DNA from: Acinetobacter sp. ANC 7912
GTDB taxonomy: Bacteria > Pseudomonadota > Gammaproteobacteria > Pseudomonadales > Moraxellaceae
Assembly: GCF_039862785.1 (NCBI RefSeq)
Contig: NZ_CP156795.1
Coordinates: 806,001 to 870,000, forward strand
Direction: 5' to 3'
Length of the DNA stretch: 64,000 bases
Every line of letters starts with the position of its first letter. The first letter of the stretch is position 1. This document shows, in pieces, positions 34,698-46,524 of the stretch. A model generated the notes under the pieces. It saw only the letters and a list, made by a program, of their open reading frames with translations. It had not been told where the DNA came from and searched no databases. The position numbers and the translations under genes are program-made.

Positions 34698-36173
34698 TTA
34701 ACCAATCAATTTCTTCATCAATTCATTCACCTGAGCAGGGTTAGCCTTACCACGTGATGCTTTCATCACCTGACCAACCAGACCATTAAAGGCTTTCTCT
34801 TTACCAGACTTGTACTCATCTACCATCTTCTGGTTCGCAGCAAGCACTTCTTTAATCATTGCTTCAATCGCGCCTGTATCAGTTTCCTGCTTCAGACCTT
34901 TCTCAGCAATAATTTCGTCCGCAGTTTTGCCTTCTTCCCACATAAAGTTGAACACCTGTTTCGCGATCTTACCGCTAATAGTGTTGTCCACGATACGTGC
35001 GATCATGCCGCCTAGTTTCTCAGCAGAAACCGGGGAATCAGCAAGGTCAAGGCCAGCTTTGTTCAGGGCACCTGAGAATTCACCCATCACCCAGTTCGCA
35101 GCAATCTTACCTTGAGCAGCACCGCCAGCAGCTTTTACCACATCTTCGTAAAACTCTGACATTTCACGAGTCAATGTAAGCACGTGAGCATCGTACTCAG
35201 TCACACCGAAGTCTGCTACGAAACGTGCACGACGTGCAGCAGGTAGCTCAGGCATTTGTGCTTTAATCGCTTCGATCTGTTCGTCTGGAATGATCACAGG
35301 TAACAGGTCTGGGTCCGGGAAGTAGCGGTAATCGTTCGCTTCTTCTTTCGAGCGCATTGAACGGGTTTCCATCTTCGCAGGGTCGAACAGACGAGTTTCC
35401 TGATCGATTTCACCACCCCATTCCAGAATTTCCATCTGACGTTCAATTTCAACATTGATTGCCTGTTCAATGAAACGGAATGAGTTTAGGTTTTTCAGCT
35501 CACAACGGGTACCAAACGGTTCACCCGGACGACGTAAAGATACGTTACAGTCGGCACGGAACGAACCTTCTGCCATGTTACCGTCAGAAATACCTAACCA
35601 GCGTACCAGCGTGTGAATCGCCTTGATATAAGCCACAGCTTCTTCAACAGAACGCATATCCGGTTCAGAGACGATTTCCAGCAGTGGAGTACCAGCGCGG
35701 TTCAAGTCGATACCAGACATGCCTTCAAACTGGTCGTGAATCGATTTACCGGCATCTTCTTCAAGATGCGCACGAGTCACACCAATGCGTTTCACGGTGC
35801 CATCTTCAAGCTGGATGTCGATATGGCCCAAGCCCACAATCGGGTTGTCCATCTGGCTGATCTGGTAGCCTTTTGGAGAATCCGGATAGAAGTAGTTTTT
35901 ACGCGCAAATACAGAAGCCTGGTCGATGTAAGCATCAATACCCAGACCAAAGCGGATTGCAAGATCAACCACTTCTTTGTTCAGCACTGGCAGTACGCCC
36001 GGCATTGCCAAATCCACTAGGCTCGCCTGAGTGTTTGGATCATTACCAAATTCAGTTGATGAACCGGAGAAGATTTTAGATTTAGTCGCAAGCTGAGTGT
36101 GAATCTCGATACCAATAACGACTTCCCAACCATCAATCAGGTTAGATTTTGGTTTAGCAGCGTTTTTAGCCAT
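34698..36173 (-). CDS. gatB: Asp/Glu-tRNA(Asn/Gln) amidotransferase subunit B
   Basis: This 491-residue subunit phosphorylates the misacylated tRNA in the GatCAB complex. It opens with [21 protein letters not shown] and holds [13 protein letters not shown] and the C-terminal YqeY-like tail ending in [20 protein letters not shown]. It shares one base of its ATG region with the gatA stop. The terminator that should follow it has been split by the IS4-family element at 33266; the half stem left on its side is weak. Confidence 0.96.
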   Translation of the reverse strand: MAKNAAKPKSNLIDGWEVVIGIEIHTQLATKSKIFSGSSTEFGNDPNTQASLVDLAMPGVLPVLNKEVVDLAIRFGLGIDAYIDQASVFARKNYFYPDSPKGYQISQMDNPIVGLGHIDIQLEDGTVKRIGVTRAHLEEDAGKSIHDQFEGMSGIDLNRAGTPLLEIVSEPDMRSVEEAVAYIKAIHTLVRWLGISDGNMAEGSFRADCNVSLRRPGEPFGTRCELKNLNSFRFIEQAINVEIERQMEILEWGGEIDQETRLFDPAKMETRSMRSKEEANDYRYFPDPDLLPVIIPDEQIEAIKAQMPELPAARRARFVADFGVTEYDAHVLTLTREMSEFYEDVVKAAGGAAQGKIAANWVMGEFSGALNKAGLDLADSPVSAEKLGGMIARIVDNTISGKIAKQVFNFMWEEGKTADEIIAEKGLKQETDTGAIEAMIKEVLAANQKMVDEYKSGKEKAFNGLVGQVMKASRGKANPAQVNELMKKLIG

Positions 36174-37651
36174 TATGCATTCTCCTCAGCAATTGCAGCG
36201 CGTTTTGTATGCCAATCGGTTGCCTGTTGATACTGGTGTACTACAGACAGCAATTGAGATTCAGACCAGTAGTTACCAATCAGCTGTAAGCCAACTGGCA
36301 GGTTGTCCTGGTCAAAACCAACAGGTGCGCTGATTGCAGGAAGACCTGCAAGGTTAACCGCGATGGTGTAGATGTCACCCAGGTACATTTCCACTGGAGA
36401 CAGGTTGGCACCGATCTTGTAAGCCGTTGTTGGTGCAGCAGGAGCAGCAATCACGTCGACTGATTCAAATGCTTTCAGGAAGTCTTGTTGAATTAAACGA
36501 CGGACTTTTTGTGCTTTCACATAATATGCATCGTAATAACCGGCAGACAGGGCATAAGTACCGATCAGGATACGACGCTGAACTTCAGGGCCGAAACCTT
36601 CTGAACGGGAACGTTTGTACAGGTCCATGATGTCTTTCGGATCTTCACAGCGGTAACCATAACGCACGCCGTCATAACGTGACAGATTCGAAGATGCTTC
36701 CGCAGGTGCGATCAGGTAGTAAGTCGGTACATAGGCTTCAGTCATGTTGAGGTCAATCTCAACCAGAATGGCACCCATTTCTTCCAGTTTTTTCAGTGAT
36801 TCTTCAACACGCGCTTTTACGTCAGCAGCCAGACCAGCCACGTTGAAGTACTGTTTAGGAATACCGATGCGTAAGCCTTTCACAGACGTGCCATTCAGGT
36901 TCGCAACGTAATCATCCACGTCTTTTTCAACTGAAGTTGAATCTTTCGCATCGTGACCTGCCATCACATTCATCAGATAAGCACAGTCTTCAGCAGAGCG
37001 CGCCATTGGACCACCTTGGTCCAGTGATGATGCGTAGGCAATCATGCCGTAACGTGATACACGGCCATACGTTGGTTTAAGGCCAGTCAGACCACAGAAA
37101 GAGGCTGGCTGACGGATTGAACCACCGGTATCAGTACCGGTTGCAAATGGAGCTAGGTCAGCAGCGACAACGGCTGCAGAGCCGCCTGAAGAACCGCCAG
37201 GGACGTGATCGAGTGCCCAAGGGTTTTTGGTCGCGCCATAGTAAGAAGACTCGGAAGTTGAACCCATGGCGAATTCGTCCATGTTCACTTTACCAAGCGT
37301 CACCAGGCCCGCAGCTTTACCTTTCGCTACAACGGTCGCGTCGTAAGGAGAAATAAAATTGTCCAGCATTTTAGAACCCGCAGAAGTTCGGATGCCTTGG
37401 GTACAGAAAATATCTTTGTGGGCAATCGGCACACCGGTCAGCACGCCTGCAGTGCCAGCACGACGCAGTTCATCTGCAGCATCAGCCTGTGCCAGTGCCT
37501 GCTCGGCAGTGACAGTCACATAGGACTTCACTTGAGCATCTACTTTTTCAATGCGCTTTAAGTAATGTTCAGTCAGTTCGCGCGATGAAAATTTAGCTTG
37601 TGCCAAACCTTCGGTAAGTTCACGAACTGATAGGCGGTGTAAATCTGTCAT
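36173..37651 (-). CDS. gatA: Asp/Glu-tRNA(Asn/Gln) amidotransferase subunit A
   Basis: This 492-residue amidase-signature subunit releases ammonia from glutamine for transamidation of Glu-tRNA(Gln) or Asp-tRNA(Asn). The catalytic Lys lies in [11 protein letters not shown], and the Ser-rich signature is [21 protein letters not shown], with [16 protein letters not shown] adjoining. It lies between gatC and gatB on one strand. Confidence 0.96.
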   Translation of the reverse strand: MTDLHRLSVRELTEGLAQAKFSSRELTEHYLKRIEKVDAQVKSYVTVTAEQALAQADAADELRRAGTAGVLTGVPIAHKDIFCTQGIRTSAGSKMLDNFISPYDATVVAKGKAAGLVTLGKVNMDEFAMGSTSESSYYGATKNPWALDHVPGGSSGGSAAVVAADLAPFATGTDTGGSIRQPASFCGLTGLKPTYGRVSRYGMIAYASSLDQGGPMARSAEDCAYLMNVMAGHDAKDSTSVEKDVDDYVANLNGTSVKGLRIGIPKQYFNVAGLAADVKARVEESLKKLEEMGAILVEIDLNMTEAYVPTYYLIAPAEASSNLSRYDGVRYGYRCEDPKDIMDLYKRSRSEGFGPEVQRRILIGTYALSAGYYDAYYVKAQKVRRLIQQDFLKAFESVDVIAAPAAPTTAYKIGANLSPVEMYLGDIYTIAVNLAGLPAISAPVGFDQDNLPVGLQLIGNYWSESQLLSVVHQYQQATDWHTKRAAIAEENA

Positions 37652-37703
37652 GAGAAATAATTCTTTACGTTTAATTTAATAAAAAGAATGAACTGGGTAG
37701 TAA

Positions 37704-38018
37704 TTACTCAATCACGCGTGGAACCAGGTATAAGCCGTCCTGTACAGCAGGCGCTACGGCTTGGTATTCATCACGATGGTTGCTTTCAGTCACCGCGTCT
37801 TCACGTAATGGCTGTGGATGGTCGAAAGGGCTCTTCAATGGTTCAACACCGTCAGTATTGATACCTTTCAGCGTTTCCATCATGCCTAAAATTTTATTTA
37901 AACTTTGAGCATATTCAGTAGATTGCGTATCATCCAGAGATAACCTTGCGAGGTGTGCAATCGCTGAAACTGTTTCTGCATTTAAATCTGCAGAATGCTG
38001 TGCATCCGATGTAGACAT
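37704..38018 (-). CDS. gatC: Asp/Glu-tRNA(Asn/Gln) amidotransferase subunit C
   Basis: This 104-residue subunit tethers GatA to GatB. The signatures are IAHLARLSLDD, LNKILGMMETL, and PLREDAVTESN, as in other GatC proteins. It starts the gatC-A-B operon, divergent from mreB with a 133-bp spacer that must hold both promoters. Confidence 0.94.
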   Translation of the reverse strand: MSTSDAQHSADLNAETVSAIAHLARLSLDDTQSTEYAQSLNKILGMMETLKGINTDGVEPLKSPFDHPQPLREDAVTESNHRDEYQAVAPAVQDGLYLVPRVIE

Positions 38019-38130
38019 AACATTACCTAATCAGTATTAAAAAAAAATCAAATTATCATGCGTTATGATAAGCGATTGACTTGTCCAAAGCATCACATTT
38101 AGTTAAAGTTGCCACCTTGCGTCCATATAA

Positions 38131-39198
<1,068 letters not shown>

Positions 39199-39214
39199 GA
39201 ACAGGACACGGCGG

Positions 39215-40072
39215 GTGCAAACACATCTGTTTTCTAGACAACCGCCATCTTTTCGCTCATTCATCATTGCGTTGGTGACCTGTCTGGTGGTGCTATTCTT
39301 TGACTGGCGCATGCCACACCTGGTTCAACCTGCAAGGGAAGTGCTGAACGCGGCATATAATCCGATTTATGCTTTGGCCAGCTATCCTGTACTGTCGCGA
39401 GAATGGCTGAATCAACAAACCAAGTCTGAAGCCCAGTTGCGTCGCGAAAATACCGCGATGCGTGCTGAGCTGCTGCAGGCTCAGGTTCGTCTGCAAAAAA
39501 TTGCAGAACTCTCTGCTGAAAATACCCGTCTGCGCGGTCTTTTAGACACGCCGTTAATTATTGATGGCCGTATGGAAATTGCCGAAGTGATTGGGACAGA
39601 TCCTGATCCTTTACGGCATATCATCGTGATTAACCGTGGTTCTAACAGCCAGCTCCGCGTTGGGCAGACCGTATTGGATGACAAGGGGATTATGGGGCAG
39701 ATCATCAGTGTCTATCCGCATAGTAGCCGCGTCATGCTGCTGTCAGACAAGGAACATTCACTTTCAGTGCGTTTGGAACACACCGGCATGCGTGCCATCG
39801 TCTCGGGGACGGGTGATCTGGGGCGTCTGAAAATGGAATATGTGCCAACCAGCGCTAACATCAAGGTGGGCGAGAAGGTCTACAGTTCCGGTCTGGGTCA
39901 GCATTTCCCGGCAGGTTATCTGGTCGGCACCATTTCCAAAGTACAACGACATAATTCCGGGGAATTTGCCCAGATTGATGTGACACCTGCAGCCCAACTG
40001 GCTGGCGGTCATCATGTGGTGGTGCTATTCTCTGACTCATTAGCGATGGAGCAACCGTATGTCGATCGCTAA
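39215..40072 (+). CDS. mreC: Rod-shape-determining protein MreC
   Basis: This 285-residue protein has one membrane helix (about residues 16-32), a periplasmic coiled coil (about 68-108), and two beta-barrel domains with GLGQHFPAGYLVG typical of MreC. It links MreB to the periplasmic wall enzymes. It starts with GTG 16 bases after mreB and overlaps mreD by 14 bases. Confidence 0.94.
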   Translation: MQTHLFSRQPPSFRSFIIALVTCLVVLFFDWRMPHLVQPAREVLNAAYNPIYALASYPVLSREWLNQQTKSEAQLRRENTAMRAELLQAQVRLQKIAELSAENTRLRGLLDTPLIIDGRMEIAEVIGTDPDPLRHIIVINRGSNSQLRVGQTVLDDKGIMGQIISVYPHSSRVMLLSDKEHSLSVRLEHTGMRAIVSGTGDLGRLKMEYVPTSANIKVGEKVYSSGLGQHFPAGYLVGTISKVQRHNSGEFAQIDVTPAAQLAGGHHVVVLFSDSLAMEQPYVDR

Positions 40073-40550
40073 GATGCAGCCCAAAACCCATCGTGATCCA
40101 CTATTTCCAATTATTATTTCGGTGATTGTGGCCTCGGCGCTGGTGGTTTATCCCTTATCCTATTCAGTATCTGGATGGCGTCCGCAGTTTATGCTGATGG
40201 TGATGCTGTTCTGGGTGCTATGCCAGCCGACCTGGTGTGGGGTGTGGTTCGCGTTCAGTACCGGAATTTTCCTGGATCTGCTGATGGATGCACCGTTGGG
40301 CCTGAATGCATTAAGTTTTATTATTATCGCCTTTATGGCACGGTTCCTCACTCGTGAACGCCGGATCTTAACGTTTGGCAATCTCTGGGTAATTACTACC
40401 TTAGCACTGATCGCGCATCTAATGATTACCTTTTTTGCCCAGGTGCTGAGCGGTGAGCATTTCTCGATTCCACGTCACTGGCTGCCGCTGCTGACCAGCG
40501 TGGTAATCTATCCGGTCATTTATTATCTGCTAAGAAAATGGCGCATCTGA
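40059..40550 (+). CDS. mreD: Rod-shape-determining protein MreD
   Basis: This 163-residue inner-membrane protein has five or six helices and the family feature STGIFLDLLMDAPLGLNAL. It acts with MreC and the RodA/PBP2 machine. It overlaps mreC by 14 and maf by 13 bases, so translation of the cluster is coupled. Confidence 0.92.
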   Translation: MSIAKMQPKTHRDPLFPIIISVIVASALVVYPLSYSVSGWRPQFMLMVMLFWVLCQPTWCGVWFAFSTGIFLDLLMDAPLGLNALSFIIIAFMARFLTRERRILTFGNLWVITTLALIAHLMITFFAQVLSGEHFSIPRHWLPLLTSVVIYPVIYYLLRKWRI

Positions 40551-41104
40551 TTCTGGCTTCCAGTTCACCTCGACGCCGTGAACTGCTACAGCAATTGGGA
40601 CTGGAATTTGAAATCTACAGTCCCCATATCGATGAGTCGGTTCTTCCGGGTGAGACGGTGGAAGCCTATGTCGAGCGCCTGGCCAGAGCCAAGGCTGATG
40701 CGGTAGCCGAGCGTTATCCTGAGGCCATTATCATTGCGGCGGATACCAGTCTTAGTGTGGATGGCGAGATTCTGGGTAAGCCAGAATCAAAACAGCACGC
40801 CTTTGAAATGTGGGCAAAAATTTCCGGCCGCAAACACGATGTGTTAAGCGGCGTTTGCGTTCGCACAAAAAATGAAAAATACAGTATAGTGGTACGAACA
40901 CAGGTTGAATTTCAATCACTAACCACCCATGATATGGAAAGTTATTGGGCAACAGGTGAACCGGTTGGAAAGGCAGGCGGCTATGCTATTCAAGGCATTG
41001 CAGCGCGCTATATTCCTGCGATACAGGGGAGTTATACCAATGTAGTCGGTTTGCCGCTATATGAAACGGTACAGTTATTACAGACGGTTAAGGCACTAAA
41101 TTAA
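40538..41104 (+). CDS. maf: Nucleotide pyrophosphatase of the Maf family (YhdE type)
   Basis: This 188-residue protein has the N-terminal signature LILASSSPRRRELLQQLG, IIAADTSLSVDGEILGKP and GKAGGYAIQGIAARYIP. Maf proteins hydrolyse dTTP, UTP or modified nucleotides to monophosphates and can inhibit septation. The position after mreD and before rng is the same as in many gamma-proteobacteria. Confidence 0.92.
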   Translation: MAHLILASSSPRRRELLQQLGLEFEIYSPHIDESVLPGETVEAYVERLARAKADAVAERYPEAIIIAADTSLSVDGEILGKPESKQHAFEMWAKISGRKHDVLSGVCVRTKNEKYSIVVRTQVEFQSLTTHDMESYWATGEPVGKAGGYAIQGIAARYIPAIQGSYTNVVGLPLYETVQLLQTVKALN

Positions 41105-41143
41105 CTGCTGCAAAAGAATTCTTATAATGTTTTGAGTGTTGTT

Positions 41144-42598
41144 ATGTCTGACGAGTTGTTGATTAACGTCACACCGATGGAGTGTCGTGTGGCGTTAATT
41201 GAAAACGGCACGGTGAACGAACTGTTCGTCGAGCGTACCGCAAAGCGCGGTCTGGTGGGGAATGTCTATAAGGGCAAGGTCGTCCGTGTGCTGCCCGGCA
41301 TGCAGGCGGCTTTTGTTGATATTGGTCTGTCCCGTACCGCCTTTTTACATATCAATGATATGGTCTGGCCACGCCAGCAGCCGACGCCGAATGTATTTGA
41401 ACTCCTGCAGCCGGGTCAAACCCTGACCGTCCAGGTGATGAAAGACATGCTCGGCACCAAGGGCGCACGCCTGTCCACTGATCTGTCTATTCCATCCCGT
41501 TATCTGGTTCTGATGCCGTATGGCAACCATATTGGTGTCTCCCAGCGTATCGAAGATGAAGAAGAGCGTAACCGTTTACGTTCCATCATTGAGCGCATTC
41601 AGGAAGAGCATAAGCTGCCGGGTTCAGTGATTGTCCGTACCGCGGCGGAAGGCATTGAAGAAGCTGAAATCGCGCAGGATATGGCTTATTTGGCCAAGCT
41701 TTGGGAATACATCCAGCGCAAGCAAAAAAGTGTGGTAGTGCCTTCGCTGATCTTTGAAGAACTGCCATTACCGCAGCGTGTGATTCGCGATCTGGCCAAT
41801 GAAAACACTGCGAAAATATATGTCGATTCACGTGAAATTCACGGCAAGCTGACCGAGTTTGTGGATGAGTTCGTGCCAAGCATGAAGGATCGTCTGCTGC
41901 ATTATCCGGGTGAGCGTCCGATCTTTGATCTGTATAACGTTGAAGATGATATCCAGAAAGCGTTACAAACCCGTGTGGCTTTAAAATCTGGCGGTTATCT
42001 GATGATTGACCAGACTGAGGCCATGACCACGATTGATGTCAATACTGGCTCTTATGTTGGCGGCCGTTCGCTGGAAGACACCGTGTTCAAGACCAACATG
42101 GAAGCGACCCAGGTCATTGCCCGTCAGCTGCGTCTGCGCAATCTCGGTGGCATCATCATTATTGATTTCATTGACATGCAGGAAGCCTATCATCGTGAAG
42201 AGGTGATGAACCAGTTTGTGAAAATGCTGGAACGTGATCATGCCAAAACCAAGATCACCCAGGTATCTGAACTGGGACTGGTAGAAATGACTCGTAAGCG
42301 TACCCGCGAATCTTTGGAACACTTACTTTGTGAGTCTTGCCCGACCTGTCAGGGACGCGGTTATGTGAAAACAGCCGAGTCGGTATGTTACGAAATCTTT
42401 CGGGAAATCCTGCGTTATGCACGCGCTTATGAGTCACAGAGTGGCTTTACTGTCGTCGCGCATCCATCGGTGATTGATCGTCTGCTGACTGCAGAAGCGC
42501 CAGCTGTCGCAGATTTAGAGCATTTCATCAAACGTGTAATTAAATTCCAGGTTGAAAATTTATACACGCAAGAGCAATACGATATCATTCTTAGCTGA
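41144..42598 (+). CDS. rng: Ribonuclease G
   Basis: This 484-residue endonuclease of the RNase E/G family matures the 5' end of 16S rRNA. The S1 domain begins GNVYKGKVVRVLPGMQAAFVDIG in two parts (GNVYKGKVVRVLPG and MQAAFVDIG). The catalytic region has MTTIDVNTGSYVG and IIIDFIDMQ, and the zinc link is CESCPTCQGRGYV. I start at the ATG at 41144; a TTG at 41132 would add four residues. It has no C-terminal scaffold as RNase E does. Confidence 0.94.
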   Translation: MSDELLINVTPMECRVALIENGTVNELFVERTAKRGLVGNVYKGKVVRVLPGMQAAFVDIGLSRTAFLHINDMVWPRQQPTPNVFELLQPGQTLTVQVMKDMLGTKGARLSTDLSIPSRYLVLMPYGNHIGVSQRIEDEEERNRLRSIIERIQEEHKLPGSVIVRTAAEGIEEAEIAQDMAYLAKLWEYIQRKQKSVVVPSLIFEELPLPQRVIRDLANENTAKIYVDSREIHGKLTEFVDEFVPSMKDRLLHYPGERPIFDLYNVEDDIQKALQTRVALKSGGYLMIDQTEAMTTIDVNTGSYVGGRSLEDTVFKTNMEATQVIARQLRLRNLGGIIIIDFIDMQEAYHREEVMNQFVKMLERDHAKTKITQVSELGLVEMTRKRTRESLEHLLCESCPTCQGRGYVKTAESVCYEIFREILRYARAYESQSGFTVVAHPSVIDRLLTAEAPAVADLEHFIKRVIKFQVENLYTQEQYDIILS

Positions 42599-42733
42599 AA
42601 TTGTAACAGAATGTCGTAAAACCCTTGTTACAACTGAAGTTTTACAATGTCCTGTGAATTTTGAATACTAGATTCATCAAGTAGCCAAAGCCGATCTCCC
42701 AGTATTTTTGGCTTAGCAAACACGAGGTGAGTC

Positions 42734-42910
42734 ATGAGTATAAGTAAAGCGGTATTAAATAAAGGCCTAAAACACGTATTAGAACCTAAAAAAACTGTAC
42801 ACGCGGGGTACATTGTCGATGAACGCGGGAATGAAGTGCAGATTACTTCCTCTATGATCCGTGCAGTCTGCCATCAGTTGCTGAAACAATGCCGTACGGT
42901 AAAAAGTTAA
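42734..42910 (+). CDS. PA1571-family small protein
   Basis: This 58-residue protein was found by hand, starting MSISKAVLNKGLKHV with GAGGTGAG just upstream. The central GYIVDERGNEVQITSSMIRA matches the short PA1571-type proteins of pseudomonads and Acinetobacter (a VDE.G.E..I...MI pattern). No function is known. It stands alone after rng, and a terminator follows. Confidence 0.75.
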   Translation: MSISKAVLNKGLKHVLEPKKTVHAGYIVDERGNEVQITSSMIRAVCHQLLKQCRTVKS

Positions 42911-42959
42911 GATTCTAAATTTGTGACACGGTCTGAATAAAAAATAATCAAATAAAAAT

Positions 42960-42984
42960 AAAAGGGGCTGCAAAGCCCCTTAAT
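42960..42984 (+). terminator. Terminator after the PA1571-family gene
   Basis: AAGGGGCT/AGCCCCTT with a GCAA loop is followed by AATTTTTG on the plus strand. It could also serve the convergent wax ester synthase gene. Confidence 0.75.
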
Positions 42985-43054
42985 TTTTGCGTGAAAGAAT
43001 TGGCAAAAATGCTCATACCAATTTTTTACTGAAAACCTCAGTCGGAATCATCCA

Positions 43055-44440
43055 TTATCCGGCTGCGGCCACCAGCTTTGGGGTTTTATCACCATCGACA
43101 ATCCGTTCAAAACGCTGGATTTCGTCCTCTAAGTGAGTCAGCAGATTCTGCATTTTTGGCAGGGCATTTCGGCAAGCGGTTAAGCCAACTTCCAGTTTAT
43201 CCATATAGCTGGTCATGGTGATATTCAGTGCCTGACCGTCCAGCACGATTGAGGCTGGATATAATGCTTCTAGACGTGCGCCATTCCAGTACAACGGTTC
43301 TTGTGGACCTGGTACGTTAGAAATCACCAGGTTAAATGCCTGACGTTTTGGCATGAGGCCAGAGGCGATATTTAGGCCAGCCGCACCATACACAAAGGCA
43401 CTGTAATTCAGGATCTGATTCGCGGTCATACGCTTAAAGCGTTCTTTGGCATTCAATACGCTGCGGCGTACGATTTTCAGACGCTCCAGTGGGTCTTCCT
43501 TATGCGTACCCAGATTCGCCAGAATCATGGTAATACGATTCGAGACATCGGAATCATCGCTACGTACCGAAGCAGGTACCATGGCAATTAGCGGTTTCTT
43601 CGGTAAGGCATCCTGAGTGATCAGGTATTCACGTAGCGCACCGGAGCAGATCGCTAGCACGATATCATTAATAGTTACGCCAAGTTCTTTAGAAATATGG
43701 CGCAGACGTGAGAATTCAAAAGACTGTGCCGCAAATCGGCGTGAGGCGGTAATCCGCTGATTGAGAATGGAAGGCGGTGCCTGGAAGCTGGAAACATAAT
43801 CCGGGTTACGTCCCATATCTTTGAGCACGGTTTGCGATAATTCATACAAGACGCGCGGTGTTGATTCTAACTGTCCCTTAATGGTCGATAATGTGCCTTT
43901 TAGTCGGCTGACTTTAGGTGCTTTTAAACGCTTAGCACGCGGGCTTTCTACACACCATAGCGGGACAATGCTTTTCGTATTTGGATCATGGGAGAGAGAT
44001 TTTTCAACCAGACGCATGCCGGCAATCCCATCGACCATGGCATGATGAATCTTGAAGTACATGGCAAAACGATTGCCTTCAATGCCTTCAATCAGGTGGC
44101 ACATCCATAATGGCTTAGCGCGGTCAATCAGGGCACTGTGTTCCTGTGAAATATAAGTCAGTAATTCACGGATACGGCCAGGTTTCGGCAGGGCGATATG
44201 ACGGAAATGATGATCCAGATCAAACTGATCATCTTCGTCCCAGAACAAACCGTTTAAATAATTATTGAAGGGTGGAATGGGCATCGATTTGGAAGTACGG
44301 ATATCTTTGACCAGATCTTGAATAAAAGTTGCAGGTGCATTTTCTGGAATCTGAAATAAAAAAAGACCACCTACATGCATAGGTTGTTGCCGTTTTTCTA
44401 ATGATAAAAAAATTAAATCAATTGGATGTAATGGACGCAT
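43055..44440 (-). CDS. wax-dgaT: Wax ester synthase / acyl-CoA:diacylglycerol acyltransferase (WS/DGAT)
   Basis: This 461-residue bifunctional acyltransferase makes wax esters and triacylglycerol from acyl-CoA with fatty alcohol or diacylglycerol, at the inner membrane surface. Its active site is HHAMVDG (about residues 132-138). The N terminus RPLHPIDLIFLSLEKRQQPM matches the A. baylyi ADP1 enzyme (AtfA) closely, as does the late NLVISNVPGPQEPLYWNG. It is monocistronic with a long upstream spacer. Storage lipid genes of this type are typical of Acinetobacter. Confidence 0.95.
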   Translation of the reverse strand: MRPLHPIDLIFLSLEKRQQPMHVGGLFLFQIPENAPATFIQDLVKDIRTSKSMPIPPFNNYLNGLFWDEDDQFDLDHHFRHIALPKPGRIRELLTYISQEHSALIDRAKPLWMCHLIEGIEGNRFAMYFKIHHAMVDGIAGMRLVEKSLSHDPNTKSIVPLWCVESPRAKRLKAPKVSRLKGTLSTIKGQLESTPRVLYELSQTVLKDMGRNPDYVSSFQAPPSILNQRITASRRFAAQSFEFSRLRHISKELGVTINDIVLAICSGALREYLITQDALPKKPLIAMVPASVRSDDSDVSNRITMILANLGTHKEDPLERLKIVRRSVLNAKERFKRMTANQILNYSAFVYGAAGLNIASGLMPKRQAFNLVISNVPGPQEPLYWNGARLEALYPASIVLDGQALNITMTSYMDKLEVGLTACRNALPKMQNLLTHLEDEIQRFERIVDGDKTPKLVAAAG

Positions 44441-44856
44441 AGCGTGGATTGCCTCACTGCACTCTATAGCTCTTCTCTTTCTGAAAAGCCTTGTTAGAAT
44501 TATTGCTTTAGTTCACAAAGTATAGCGGTTTTAACATATATGTGAACTGCTTTCTCTGATCGGATCAGCAAAATAAGTAGCTATTGACAAGCACTTAAAA
44601 CTATTCCTAAGTCCATGAAATGTGAAAATTTTAGTTTTATATTTGCGGAATAAAAATAGATTTTTTGTAATTTGAATAAAGCCTATCTACATAATCATCT
44701 GCGATTTATAAAATTTTATTAATCTATATTTCACATTTTTATGCCAGTAAATCAATCGACTAACAGTTTAGAAATTCTTTAAATATTAAAATGGTACTTC
44801 CCGATAAACGGTAAATATGGATGATTTCACCTTGAAAATAAATCCAGATATGAAAT
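44441..44856. other. Gene-free spacer upstream of the wax ester synthase
   Basis: It is a strongly AT-rich 416-bp region. GTTCACA and TGTGAAC (about 44514-44545) form a widely spaced inverted repeat that might be an operator for the leftward gene. No gene seen. Confidence 0.4.
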
Positions 44857-44890
44857 AAAAAAAGCTGTCTTTAAAAAATGACAGCCTTTT
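44857..44890 (-). terminator. Terminator after cysH
   Basis: On the minus strand GGCTGTC and GACAGC pair across an A/T loop, followed by seven T. Confidence 0.8.
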
Positions 44891-44909
44891 AGATGGACTT
44901 AAAGCCAGC

Positions 44910-45644
44910 TTATTTTTTCAGGTTGCCGGCGTGCAGCCCACATTCTTTGTGAGTAGCTTCTTCCCACCACCAGCGGCCTTCGCGTTCATGCTGGTTTGGC
45001 AGAACAGGTCGGGTACATGGTTCACAACCAATGGAAATAAAGCCTTTTTCATGTAGTGGATTGTATGGAATTTCCATCATACGGATGTAGTTCCAGACAT
45101 CAGCACTGGACCAGTTGGCTAAAGGATTATATTTGATCAGCTGTTTGCCTGGGCCAGAAAAACCAGCATCAGCCTGAATGACTGGAATTTCATTACGGGT
45201 ACCAGGGCTTTGATCCTTACGTTGACCAGTAATCCAGCCATCCAAAGTGGCCAGTTTTTTACGTAATGGCTGAACCTTACGGATACCACAACATTCTTTG
45301 TGACCATCTTCATAGAAACTGAACATGCCTTTCGTAGTCGTCAGATTCTGTACGGCTTCTGCTTCAGGGAAACAGATCTCAATGTCGATGTTATAGTGTT
45401 TACGCACCTGATCAATAAACTGATAGGTTTCAGGGTGCAAACGTCCAGTATCCAGACTAAACACACGGAAGGGTTTGCCCAGATGTGAAGCCATATCAAT
45501 CAGTACGACATCTTCCGCACCGGAAAATGAAATCGCAATTTCACCGGGCTGGCTCAGGGCAAGTTCCAAAATTTCACTTGGAGATTTGTCTGTATATTCA
45601 GATGCAAGCGCATCTACCATATCAATAGTAGGAATAGTGGTCAT
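44910..45644 (-). CDS. cysH: Assimilatory APS/PAPS reductase CysH, iron-sulfur type
   Basis: This 244-residue reductase takes adenylyl sulfate (or PAPS) to sulfite with thioredoxin. The nucleotide region is [18 protein letters not shown]. It has paired cysteines [11 protein letters not shown] and CEPCTRP, the four ligands of the [4Fe-4S] cluster found in APS-reducing enzymes, and the catalytic Cys in KECGLHAG near the C terminus. The cluster ligands argue for APS as substrate. A single gene with its own terminator. Confidence 0.93.
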   Translation of the reverse strand: MTTIPTIDMVDALASEYTDKSPSEILELALSQPGEIAISFSGAEDVVLIDMASHLGKPFRVFSLDTGRLHPETYQFIDQVRKHYNIDIEICFPEAEAVQNLTTTKGMFSFYEDGHKECCGIRKVQPLRKKLATLDGWITGQRKDQSPGTRNEIPVIQADAGFSGPGKQLIKYNPLANWSSADVWNYIRMMEIPYNPLHEKGFISIGCEPCTRPVLPNQHEREGRWWWEEATHKECGLHAGNLKK

Positions 45645-45848
45645 GAGAATCCTGGCGATATAGGCTTGGAATAACTCTGCCTATATTAATTAATTTCACA
45701 TCTATTTTAATAGAATAGAATTAGTCACCTTATCACTAAAAAATAAATGCTTATGAAAAAAATAGATTTAAAAAAGAACAGTGCAAAATGTGAAGATTCA
45801 GCTATGATATGCGAAATTTTTTAAATAAGACTGCTGAGGGGAATATTC

Positions 45849-46466
45849 ATGGAAGTCGTATGTCTGGATCTTGAAGGTGTTCTGGTTCCTGAAATTTGGA
45901 TCAATTTTGCAAAGAAAACAGGGATTAAGGAACTAGAAGCGACGACTCGTGATATTCCTGACTATGATGTGCTGATGACCCAGCGTCTGAATATCCTAAA
46001 ACAGCATGGTCTCGGCCTGAATGATATTCAGGAAGTGATTGCTGATATGGGTCCATTTGAAGGCGCTAAAGAATTTGTAGAATGGGTACGTACTCATTTC
46101 CAGCTGATCATTCTTTCTGATACTTTCTATGAATTTGCGCATCCTTTAATGAAACAGCTGGGCTGGCCAACGATTTTCTGTCACAAACTGGAAACTGATG
46201 AAAATGGCATGATCACCGCCTACAAACTGCGTCAGCCAGACCAGAAACGTCAGGCAGTGAAAGCATTACATGGTTTAAACTTCCGTGTCATTGCGGCAGG
46301 TGATTCTTATAATGACACTACGATGTTAGGTGAAGCAGACAAAGGCTTCTTATTCGATGCACCAGAAAATGTGATTGCAGAATTCCCGCAATTCCCGCCA
46401 ATTCATGGTTACGCAGCATTAAAAGAAGCAATTCGTAATGCTTCAGTACGTGATATTCCAGCATAA
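45849..46466 (+). CDS. thrH: Phosphoserine/homoserine phosphotransferase ThrH
   Basis: This 205-residue HAD enzyme has CLDLEGVLVPEIW near the start, where Glu takes the place of the second Asp of the usual DxDGT motif, as in ThrH. LSDTFYEFA and AAGDSYNDTTML complete the active site. ThrH dephosphorylates phosphoserine and can move the phosphate to homoserine, linking serine and threonine synthesis. The GAGGGGAA before the ATG is a strong ribosome site. Confidence 0.92.
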   Translation: MEVVCLDLEGVLVPEIWINFAKKTGIKELEATTRDIPDYDVLMTQRLNILKQHGLGLNDIQEVIADMGPFEGAKEFVEWVRTHFQLIILSDTFYEFAHPLMKQLGWPTIFCHKLETDENGMITAYKLRQPDQKRQAVKALHGLNFRVIAAGDSYNDTTMLGEADKGFLFDAPENVIAEFPQFPPIHGYAALKEAIRNASVRDIPA

Positions 46467-46479
46467 TAAAATAAACAAT

Positions 46480-46506
46480 AAAAAAGCCGCTTTATGCGGC
46501 TTTTTT
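46480..46506. terminator. Bidirectional terminator between thrH and the FadL-like gene
   Basis: AAAAAAGCCGC and GCGGCTTTTTT form a perfect 11-bp stem with a TTTAT loop. It serves both convergent genes. Confidence 0.93.
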
Positions 46507-46524
46507 ATTTACATAAGTTTGAGA